A DNA stretch of 9,586 nt from NCBI GenBank assembly GCA_028690885.1, contig JAQVAJ010000031.1:1-9586 (forward strand), written 5' to 3'. A model generated the notes under the pieces. That model was not told the DNA's origin. It worked only from the letters and a program-made list of their open reading frames with translations, and ran no database searches. Position 1 is the stretch's first letter, and each line of letters starts with the position of its first letter. The position numbers were made by a program, and so were the translations under genes. This DNA comes from Clostridia bacterium. GTDB taxonomy: Bacteria > Bacillota > Clostridia > DUPQ01. Below are positions 1 to 5,694 of this stretch, in pieces.

Positions 1-5
1 TTAAA

Positions 6-11
6 TATAAT
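6..11 (+). promoter_or_regulatory. Possible -10 element of the GNAT gene
   Basis: TATAAT at 6-11 is a perfect sigma-A -10 hexamer, 21 bases before the GNAT start codon. It would place transcription start near base 18, just before the ribosome binding site. The -35 region lies outside the window, so in this AT-rich leader it could be chance. Confidence 0.35.
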
Positions 12-32
12 AAAGATATAGTGGAGGTATAG

Positions 33-587
33 ATGCTGGATACCATAGAAACAGACAGACTCATATTACGCGAATTCACATTTGATGATGTAGAGGATTT
101 ATATGAGTACGCGAAAAATCCAAATGTAGGCCCGAATGCTGGCTGGACTCCACATAAAAGCCTGTGTGAATCAGAAGCTGTACTTAATATGTTTATGAGA
201 AATGATGATGTGTGGGCTATTGTGTATAGAAGAAACAATAAGGTCATAGGTTCAATTGGTTTGCACAGTGATTTGCTGCGTTCAACAGTAAAATCACTAA
301 AAACAAAGTGTCTCGGTTATGCTTTATCATATAACTACTGGGGTTTAGGTATCGCAACCGAAGCTGTAAAAGCCATACAGAGATATGCGTTTGAGGTTTT
401 GGAACTGGATCTTCTTTCTGTTGACCATTATCCAAATAACAAAAGATCTATGAGGGTTATAGAGAAATGCGGATTCAAATATGAAGGAACACTCAGAAAA
501 GCAAGGCCTTCCTATGATAACAAACCTATGGATATATCATGCTACTCACTACTAAAAGATGAGTGGAAAGAAATAAATAGCCGTTGA
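33..587 (+). CDS. GNAT family N-acetyltransferase (RimJ/RimL type)
   Basis: A cytoplasmic acetyltransferase of 184 residues that would transfer acetyl from acetyl-CoA to an amine; the substrate cannot be read from sequence. The N-terminus (ETDRLILREF, residues 6-15) is the typical RimJ/RimL opening. Residues about 98-115 hold the acetyl-CoA binding motif A, with WGLGIATEA matching the family's Q/R-x-x-G-x-G/A loop and TEA helix. NNKRSMRVIEKCGFKYEG (135-152) is the usual C-terminal motif (N-x-x-S-x-x-x-x-E-k-x-G-F-x-x-E-G). The length is normal for the family. The ATG at 33 is preceded by GGAGGT at 23-28. Its stop (585-587) directly abuts the stop of the convergent secernin gene. RimJ/RimL relatives acetylate ribosomal protein N-termini or small molecules; I cannot choose between these. 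Confidence 0.9.
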   Translation: MLDTIETDRLILREFTFDDVEDLYEYAKNPNVGPNAGWTPHKSLCESEAVLNMFMRNDDVWAIVYRRNNKVIGSIGLHSDLLRSTVKSLKTKCLGYALSYNYWGLGIATEAVKAIQRYAFEVLELDLLSVDHYPNNKRSMRVIEKCGFKYEGTLRKARPSYDNKPMDISCYSLLKDEWKEINSR

Positions 588-1781
588 TTACACTTCTCTT
601 TTATTCCAAAATCCCATATGCCAAAATGTTGGGTTTGGAGTTTTTGAAATTATCTTATCCATTTTTTCAAAAAACTGCTGTTCCTGCTCAAAAGCTTTAT
701 TTGAAATTTCTTCCATGGCTTTTGCATCAGCATAATTTAACTTAACTGACTCTTCCCATTGATTTTCTAGTTCATAAATATAATCGTAATATTCCTTTGG
801 AGGAGAATTTCCCAGCATTCTTCTGTTAAAGGTTTCCCTTTCTTTCCAGTACTTAATTGATGAAGTATCATCTGGTGCAAATACAAAAGGAGCTTTTGTC
901 CCGAAAAGATATGGCTTGTATAAAGAAACACATGGCAATGAAGAACCAGTTGCCCATATTACCGCAGTTGGATAAAGCTGCACAATAATAGATGCAGTAG
1001 TCTGATTATCCACCACACCTCCTGCATGCATACAAACACTGTTAGCCGTCCCAGAGTTGAAAGGATCTTTAACCTTAGTATGGCTTCTTAAAGCCTTCCT
1101 AAAACCATTTAAGTCACATTTCTGTTCCAGACATGTCTGTGTGCGATTTCTCCTGTGTCCTGATCCACATAAATATGTATAAACAGGCTCAGTATGTATT
1201 TTGGCAAAATTACACTCTTTGCCTGTTGAACACTCCCCTTCAGTCCCTATACACAGCCTGTTTGATATACTGTCCTTTTCAGCTTTTCTGTAAGCCCATT
1301 GCTTATCATATGTCTCAAGTACATAAAGTTCTTTTTTGTCCATTATAAGAAATGAGTTATTATAATATTTTTCACCTTCACAAGCGCAGTTACCGCCTTG
1401 TCCGTATTTTTCAAGATAAGTAATAATAAGCTGCAATGCCTGTTTTGCATCAACCGAACGTTCAAGAGCAATTCTTAAAAGATCCATTCCTGTAAGTCCG
1501 ATTTTGTTATATCCGTCTTTTGTAAAAACTGCTTCATTACCTATTACAACACCATATTCATTAATACCCATCTCTGCTCCGAACATCCATGACGGCCGGG
1601 AAATAAGTATTGCATTAGTTTGTTCTGCCTGTTCAACCTCTATGTATGTAGCCATAAATGTTTTTTCAATATTATTTCTTCGAGGATAAAATTCTAAAAG
1701 CTGGGGTTCTCCAACACATCTGTCACTATTCTTCCCAAATATGGGAACATTCTGGTTTACACATCCCAAAGTATCACACAT
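588..1781 (-). CDS. Secernin-like C69 family peptidase / Ntn hydrolase
   Basis: A 397-residue protein of the C69 (dipeptidase A/secernin) branch of the N-terminal nucleophile hydrolases. It starts MCDTLG, so Cys2 becomes the N-terminal nucleophile once Met1 is removed, and no propeptide is present. Secernin hallmarks follow: FGKNSDR (about 15-21), a GAEMGINEYGVVIGNEAV stretch (about 68-85), GLTGMDLLRIALERS, KYGQGGNC, NNSFLIMD, and a QTTAS segment toward the C-terminus. Length is close to eukaryotic secernins (about 410). The ATG at 1781 has a GGAGGT site (bases 1788-1793) with a 6-base spacer. An AT-rich stretch around 1811-1820 could hold a -10, but no convincing -35 goes with it. The gene appears monocistronic and ends flush against the GNAT gene. 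Family members cleave dipeptides, but the substrate of bacterial secernins is mostly unknown, so dipeptidase activity is a family inference. Confidence 0.9.
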   Translation of the reverse strand: MCDTLGCVNQNVPIFGKNSDRCVGEPQLLEFYPRRNNIEKTFMATYIEVEQAEQTNAILISRPSWMFGAEMGINEYGVVIGNEAVFTKDGYNKIGLTGMDLLRIALERSVDAKQALQLIITYLEKYGQGGNCACEGEKYYNNSFLIMDKKELYVLETYDKQWAYRKAEKDSISNRLCIGTEGECSTGKECNFAKIHTEPVYTYLCGSGHRRNRTQTCLEQKCDLNGFRKALRSHTKVKDPFNSGTANSVCMHAGGVVDNQTTASIIVQLYPTAVIWATGSSLPCVSLYKPYLFGTKAPFVFAPDDTSSIKYWKERETFNRRMLGNSPPKEYYDYIYELENQWEESVKLNYADAKAMEEISNKAFEQEQQFFEKMDKIISKTPNPTFWHMGFWNKREV

Positions 1782-1864
1782 GACTTTACCTCCGTATTTT
1801 TATGGTACATATATAATTTAACACAAAATCAAAGTAATTTGAAATTAACATTTACCTTTTCTTC

Positions 1865-1893
1865 TTGCAATAGATTAGTATTGTCTATAAAAT
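1865..1893 (+). promoter_or_regulatory. Putative sigma-A promoter of the small membrane protein gene
   Basis: TTGCAA (1865-1870) and TAAAAT (1888-1893) are separated by 17 bases and match the sigma-A consensus at 4/6 and 5/6 positions. The predicted transcription start falls at about 1900, which is the first ATG of the downstream gene. The transcript would then be leaderless or nearly so, which fits the lack of a ribosome binding site there. Confidence 0.4.
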
Positions 1894-1899
1894 CTATTT

Positions 1900-2349
1900 A
1901 TGAAAAGAAAATATGAAAAAATGAGCGATCTACAAAAAGCTAACAGACTTAAAAATCACTATATCATACATATAGCATTATATGCATTTATGTTTAATCT
2001 GCTTCCAGCTGCTTTTATAAGCGCTAATATGGAAGGATTTAATTTGTACATGCTTTTGCTAGGTTATCCGGCAGTCACTTATATTGCAAGCATAATATTC
2101 GCTTTGTACAATAGGTATAAATGGCTGTATATTCTTTTCCCATCTGTGCTGTTCATCCCTGCAGCATTCATTTACTATAACTATACAGCTCTTATTTACA
2201 TGGTTCTATATGCTGCAGCTGCTGCTCTAGGATTGTTAGTGGGTATTGCATTCCTATGGATATTCACAAAAAAAGATGATATGTCAGTAAAGAAAACAAA
2301 AAACATGACAACATCTTCTATATCTAAAAAGGCTAAAAAGAAAGGATGA
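1900..2349 (+). CDS. Small four-helix membrane protein of unknown function
   Basis: I do not recognise this 149-residue protein. It has a basic N-terminus (residues 1-20), then four hydrophobic segments at about 21-43, 47-70, 75-93 and 96-122, and a lysine-rich polar tail (123-149, ending KKAKKKG). An even number of helices and positive charge at both ends suggest both termini lie in the cytoplasm. Helix 4 contains a run of alanines (YAAAAALG). No ribosome binding site is visible before ATG 1900; an in-frame ATG at 1921 (MSDLQ) is an alternative start, also without one. The gene converges on the ABC-DUF1854-darA operon 84 bases away, and its last codons overlap the hairpin assigned as that operon's terminator. 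Coding is supported by a long hydrophobic frame with regular helix spacing and no competing frame. Confidence 0.7.
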   Translation: MKRKYEKMSDLQKANRLKNHYIIHIALYAFMFNLLPAAFISANMEGFNLYMLLLGYPAVTYIASIIFALYNRYKWLYILFPSVLFIPAAFIYYNYTALIYMVLYAAAAALGLLVGIAFLWIFTKKDDMSVKKTKNMTTSSISKKAKKKG

Positions 2350-2360
2350 TTTAATCATCC
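2344..2360 (-). terminator. Hairpin terminator, mainly for the minus-strand operon
   Basis: A 7-bp perfect stem (GGATGAT pairs with ATCATCC) closes on a 3-base loop at 2351-2353. Read on the minus strand it is followed at once by TTTCTTTTT (bases 2343 down to 2335), a good intrinsic terminator tract, about 75 bases past the darA stop. Read on the plus strand it is followed by TGAGTTATTTT, a weaker tract, so it may act in both directions. The stem includes the TGA stop of the membrane protein gene (2347-2349). Confidence 0.65.
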
Positions 2361-2433
2361 TGAGTTATTTTCCTGCTTAAAATATATGTTTATATTATTA
2401 TATGTCTATATTCTCTCTTTTATAACAGGAAAA

Positions 2434-2760
2434 CTATATTTTAATATCCTTTTCTACGTTCATTACGAATATTGCTGCTCCACCAACTGTAACTTCAGGC
2501 GGCAGGCTCTCATTTGATAACCCATTTCCAAATGAAGCTGTTGAAGGTGTTGCCTGTTTCCGAGTTTTGCAATATTTGGATAATATTTCAATGACATTTT
2601 CAGTTTCTGTATCTTCTGTCCCAATAAGTAACGTTGTATTGCCAACCATTAGAAATCCTCCGGTTGTTGATAATTTTGTTACAAAATATCCTGCCTCTGT
2701 TAATGCCGAGGCTGCTATCGCGCTGTCATCATTATTGACAATTGCAAGTATCAGTTTCAT
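2434..2760 (-). CDS. darA: Cyclic-di-AMP receptor, DarA/PstA family (PII-like)
   Basis: A 108-residue PII-like trimeric signalling protein that in relatives binds cyclic-di-AMP, the second messenger for potassium and osmotic balance in Firmicutes. The length matches known DarA/PstA (about 109). It opens MKLILAIV and carries the family block TKLSTTGGFLMVGNTT (residues 28-43) and the C-terminal strand VTVGGAAIFVMNVE. Against the Staphylococcus and Bacillus proteins, as I remember them, T28, F36, L37, N41 and G47 of the ligand pocket are kept, but N24 and R26 are replaced by G24 and F26. The start is set at 2760, since GGAGGG (2765-2770) lies 4 bases before it; an in-frame ATG at 2772 shares a base with that site and cannot use it. 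It is the third gene of the ABC operon, 24 bases after DUF1854. In Bacillus the gene sits between tmk and holB, so this context differs. Confidence 0.9.
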   Translation of the reverse strand: MKLILAIVNNDDSAIAASALTEAGYFVTKLSTTGGFLMVGNTTLLIGTEDTETENVIEILSKYCKTRKQATPSTASFGNGLSNESLPPEVTVGGAAIFVMNVEKDIKI

Positions 2761-2764
2761 TTTT

Positions 2765-2770
2765 CCCTCC
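2765..2770 (-). promoter_or_regulatory. Ribosome binding site that fixes the darA start
   Basis: GGAGGG on the minus strand sits 4 bases before ATG 2760. The longer frame starting at ATG 2772 would begin within this site and has no site of its own, so the shorter product MKLILAIV is chosen; this also agrees with the family N-terminus. Confidence 0.85.
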
Positions 2771-2784
2771 ATATTTAAATTATA

Positions 2785-3273
2785 TCATATATAAGCCCCA
2801 AGACGTATCTTACTTGATTTATCTAACTTATCCGCATCTTCAATTTCATATCTGTTATCACTGATATCCCTGAACAACACTCTTGTGCCATGTATTACCT
2901 TGATATCATTATGCCTGTTTGCTATCTCAAAACGTCTTTCCCCCTTGTCAGTAAGAACATACATATTCATGTTTCTTGATATTTCCTTTATTTCGTAAAT
3001 CTTTTGAATTTTAGGGATAAGGTAATACTCATCAAGACACTGCTCTACTGCTGTTTTTGATTCTTCCATTAACGAATCAAGATTTCTGATTATAGCAACT
3101 TCTTTTTCATCCTTATCCAGTAATGTAATATATTTTCTAAGACCGCTTATGGGAAATAACCTTCTTGGTTCTACATCAAGAATTTCCTGTCCGTCATACA
3201 TAAGAACATTAACGTGTGTAAGGTCTTTTCTTGTTATTTTCGCATTATCTCCTTCTATGTATGGTGATCTCAT
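2785..3273 (-). CDS. DUF1854 family protein, partner of the ABC exporter
   Basis: A 162-residue soluble protein with no signal peptide or membrane segment. The core matches DUF1854: LFPISGLRKYITLLD near residues 40-54, then a stretch on the pattern E-V-x-x-I-R-x-L-D-x-L, then YYLIPKIQKIYEIKE (about 83-97), and a C-terminal half with GERRFEI, a RVLFRDISDNRYEI segment (about 131-144) and DKLDKSS. The family has no assigned biochemical role. It is repeatedly found next to an ABC exporter, and in proteobacteria, as I recall, such pairs are labelled cyanophycin-associated; no cyanophycin gene is visible here. The gene starts 9 bases after the ABC gene, and its AGAGGT site (3279-3284) overlaps the ABC stop codon, which suggests translational coupling. 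A regulatory or accessory subunit of the exporter is the likely role by context. Confidence 0.85.
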   Translation of the reverse strand: MRSPYIEGDNAKITRKDLTHVNVLMYDGQEILDVEPRRLFPISGLRKYITLLDKDEKEVAIIRNLDSLMEESKTAVEQCLDEYYLIPKIQKIYEIKEISRNMNMYVLTDKGERRFEIANRHNDIKVIHGTRVLFRDISDNRYEIEDADKLDKSSKIRLGAYI

Positions 3274-3282
3274 TTTCTACCT

Positions 3283-5544
3283 CTATTCCAATTTTTCCTC
3301 TTCTTTTGCTTTCTGCAGTTTAGAAGACATTGTCTGTATCTCTATAAGTTTATAGTATTTGCCTTTTTGGGCTAGTAATTCATCAGGTGAACCGCATTCG
3401 ATAATCTGCCCTTCATCCACTACCAGAATCTTATTTGCTTTTCTAAGTGTGGAAAGCCTGTGTGCAATCATTAGAGTTGTTCTTCCGGCAATAAGTCTCT
3501 CAATTGCTTCTTGTATAAGCATTTCGGTTTCTGAATCAACTGCCGCTGTCGCTTCATCGAATATCATTATGCTTGGATTTCTTAAAACGGCTCGTGCAAT
3601 TGATACTCTTTGACGTTCTCCTCCGGAAAGACCAGTACCTCTTTCTCCTAACACAGTATCATATGCGTCAGGTAGTTTTATAATGAAATTGTGAGCATTA
3701 GCAATTTTTGCTGCATTTATTACCTGTTCAACCTGAACATTTCCCAAACCATATGCAATATTATTATATATCGTATCATGGAACATCATGGGTTCTTGCT
3801 GAACATATCCCATTTGAGATCTGTAAAATTCCATGTCAACTTCCTTGATATCCTTACCATCTATTAATATCTGTCCCTCATAGTTGTCATAATATCTCAT
3901 TAGTAAATTAATTAAAGTGGATTTTCCTGAACCAGTAGTTCCGACAATCCCGACTATGTCACCTGGTTCTATATCAACATTTATGTTTTTCAAAGTCATT
4001 TTAGTACGATCAAATGAGAAGTTAACATTTTTAAACTGTATCTTTCCATTCAATTTTTTAGGATGACTGCCTTTTCCAAAATCAGGTTCCGGTTCAGCAT
4101 CAATTATATCAAATACTCTTTCTGCAGCTGCAATAGCTGATTGAAGCGAATCGTTAAAATTCGCAAAAAAGTTAACTGGACCATAAAACATTGAAGTATA
4201 TGAAATAAAGGAAACTAGCAATCCTAAAGTCAAACCCTGTTGGCTGTTCATAACAAGATTTCCTCCAACACTCCAGATAAGAAGAGATCCGCAGGTAACA
4301 AAGAAACTCACAATCTGTGGAAAAAGAGTAGTAATTCTTGCAGCCTTTATATCAGTTTTTAACCACTCCTCGTTATACCTGTCAAACTTATCTATAGCTC
4401 CTTTTTCATTTGTAAATGCTTTGATAACCCTTACACCGGGAATTGTATCAGTAAGTATAGAAGACACTGCAGACCATTTTCTCCATATTCTTCTGTAGTA
4501 TGGTAAAATCTTCTTTCCGAAAATCCTTGAGCCTACCACAACCAATGGGACTGGCATAAGAGACAATAATGTCAGTTTCCAGTTCATTACAAACATTATA
4601 ATTATAATTCCTATCAAAAGGAAAAATTGTACAATTACTTCCTGCGTTATCCTCAGGGTGAAAGACTGCAATGTGGATGTATCACTGCTTATCCTTGTAA
4701 TAACTGAACCGGTTGAAGTCTTATCATAAAACTTCATAGGAAGATACTGGGCTTTCGCATAAATATCACTTCTTAGGCCTGCAACAATCCTGTCCCCGCT
4801 CATTCTTAACAGATATGACCGTAAGGCTCCTACGGAATATTGAATTACATATGTACCTAAAAGAACAAATACAACCGTTATAAGAAGACTTTTATTATTC
4901 TTTGGAATTATATCATCAACCATCATCTTTGTTATATATGGCGGTACTAAAGACATTGCAGTTGTTACTAATGAGAATATAAGACAGATTATAAGTAGCT
5001 TTTTTTGCGGTGCGATATACTTCATCAGTTTTTGTGCTATCTTCCCTTTTGGCTGACAGTTCATACATTCAGCACCAGGCCTAACAAGGGTTCTTCCGCA
5101 TTTTGGACATGTGCTGAACTGTTTTTCAAATACAGCTTCAACAGCTTCCATAGCTTTCAAAGGCTCTTCTTTCAGTTTTAACTTTTTTGAAAAATCTGCT
5201 GCTGCTTCGCACAAATTCGCTACAGAATAGGTAAAACGAAAGAATTCAAAATACTCTTCTTCTGTTTTAACAAGCATTATCGCATTTCCATAAAGCCTTT
5301 TAATATATATATCAGATATATCCTCATGTTTTAGATAAAGATACTTATTTTCGTATGTCTCATCAAAACATATCATTGCTTCATCTGTAACTGCAAGCAC
5401 TGACTGGCTATACTTGCTGTTTTTAGACAAATCGCCCACTATTGTAAATAGCAGGCGCTCATTATCAGTCAACTTTTTGATTTCATCAGATATATCATTC
5501 GGTACAGGTTTGTTGGTTAATATATGCCCGGCTTCCTCTGTCAT
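3283..5544 (-). CDS. ABC exporter half-transporter with N-terminal PH-like domain and zinc ribbon
   Basis: A 753-residue fused permease-ATPase, expected to work as a dimer in the membrane; the cargo is unknown. Residues about 25-125 form a mixed beta/alpha region (AVTDEAMICFDE, HEDISDIYI, EYFEFFRFT) resembling bacterial PH-like domains. A zinc ribbon follows: C146-x2-C149 and C160-x2-C163. Six membrane helices lie at about 182-202, 219-240, 303-321, 323-339, 408-428 and 438-456. The nucleotide-binding domain (about 501-735) is complete: Walker A GTTGSGKS 535-542, Q-loop Q582/Q583, signature LSGGERQR 639-646, Walker B with D663 and catalytic E664, switch H695. The start is taken at ATG 5544, 8 bases after AAGGAGG; a TTG at 5562 would add six residues but lies upstream of that site. 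It leads an operon with DUF1854 and darA. Ordinary exporters of this type are about 570-600 residues; the extra length is the N-terminal extension. Confidence 0.92.
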   Translation of the reverse strand: MTEEAGHILTNKPVPNDISDEIKKLTDNERLLFTIVGDLSKNSKYSQSVLAVTDEAMICFDETYENKYLYLKHEDISDIYIKRLYGNAIMLVKTEEEYFEFFRFTYSVANLCEAAADFSKKLKLKEEPLKAMEAVEAVFEKQFSTCPKCGRTLVRPGAECMNCQPKGKIAQKLMKYIAPQKKLLIICLIFSLVTTAMSLVPPYITKMMVDDIIPKNNKSLLITVVFVLLGTYVIQYSVGALRSYLLRMSGDRIVAGLRSDIYAKAQYLPMKFYDKTSTGSVITRISSDTSTLQSFTLRITQEVIVQFFLLIGIIIIMFVMNWKLTLLSLMPVPLVVVGSRIFGKKILPYYRRIWRKWSAVSSILTDTIPGVRVIKAFTNEKGAIDKFDRYNEEWLKTDIKAARITTLFPQIVSFFVTCGSLLIWSVGGNLVMNSQQGLTLGLLVSFISYTSMFYGPVNFFANFNDSLQSAIAAAERVFDIIDAEPEPDFGKGSHPKKLNGKIQFKNVNFSFDRTKMTLKNINVDIEPGDIVGIVGTTGSGKSTLINLLMRYYDNYEGQILIDGKDIKEVDMEFYRSQMGYVQQEPMMFHDTIYNNIAYGLGNVQVEQVINAAKIANAHNFIIKLPDAYDTVLGERGTGLSGGERQRVSIARAVLRNPSIMIFDEATAAVDSETEMLIQEAIERLIAGRTTLMIAHRLSTLRKANKILVVDEGQIIECGSPDELLAQKGKYYKLIEIQTMSSKLQKAKEEEKLE

Positions 5545-5552
5545 ATTTTTCG

Positions 5553-5559
5553 CCTCCTT
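5553..5559 (-). promoter_or_regulatory. Ribosome binding site that fixes the ABC gene start
   Basis: AAGGAGG on the minus strand is 8 bases from ATG 5544, the ideal distance. It lies immediately downstream of the alternative TTG at 5562, which therefore cannot be served by it. Confidence 0.85.
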
Positions 5560-5575
5560 CAACCCTTCTTGCGTA

Positions 5576-5604
5576 ATTATCCGTTAGGTCTGATGTAAAG
5601 TCAA
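5576..5604 (-). promoter_or_regulatory. Sigma-A promoter of the ABC-DUF1854-darA operon
   Basis: On the minus strand TTGACT (5604-5599) and GATAAT (5581-5576) are 17 bases apart; each matches the sigma-A consensus at 5 of 6 positions. Transcription would start near 5569, giving a short leader of about 25 bases containing the AAGGAGG site. The -35 and half the spacer lie inside inverted repeat 5591-5609. Confidence 0.7.
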
Positions 5605-5609
5605 CATCA
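5591..5609. promoter_or_regulatory. Inverted repeat 1, candidate operator over the ABC operon -35
   Basis: TGATGTAAAGTCAACATCA is a perfect 6-bp inverted repeat with a 7-base centre. It covers the whole -35 hexamer of the leftward promoter, where a bound protein would block RNA polymerase. It shares the half-site TGATG/CATCA with a second repeat at 5659-5676. Confidence 0.45.
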
Positions 5610-5624
5610 AAATACCATATTTCA

Positions 5625-5653
5625 TTGTTTATGTTTCACTTATTTGATAAAAT
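5625..5653 (+). promoter_or_regulatory. Putative sigma-A promoter of the GH3-HAD-HAD operon
   Basis: TTGTTT (5625-5630) and TAAAAT (5648-5653) are spaced 17 bases apart. The -10 matches at 5/6, the -35 only at 3/6, as expected for a regulated promoter. Transcription would start near 5660, inside inverted repeat 5659-5676. Confidence 0.5.
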
Positions 5654-5658
5654 TAAAA

Positions 5659-5676
5659 TGATGACATAAATCATCA
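5659..5676. promoter_or_regulatory. Inverted repeat 2, candidate operator at the GH3 transcription start
   Basis: TGATGACATAAATCATCA is a perfect 6-bp inverted repeat with a 6-base centre, located over the expected transcription start of the GH3 operon. This is a classical position for a repressor site. The centres of the two repeats are about 67 bp apart. No regulator gene is present in the window to pair with them. Confidence 0.45.
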
Positions 5677-5694
5677 GAAGAAGAGGTTCCAAAA

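Noticed and set aside
1795..1860. Promoter for the secernin gene
   Set aside because: TATATAT-like sequence near 1811-1820 is a possible -10, but no -35 at proper spacing is convincing.
2368..2433. 8-bp inverted repeat TTTTCCTG/CAGGAAAA with 50 bases between, just past the darA stop
   Set aside because: The loop is long and AT-rich, no T tract follows, and the tighter hairpin at 2344-2360 explains termination better.
2761..2772. Longer DarA starting at ATG 2772
   Set aside because: This ATG shares a base with the ribosome binding site; known DarA proteins begin at MKLI.
5545..5562. Longer ABC protein starting at TTG 5562 (six extra residues)
   Set aside because: The TTG lies upstream of the AAGGAGG site, which is ideally spaced for ATG 5544.
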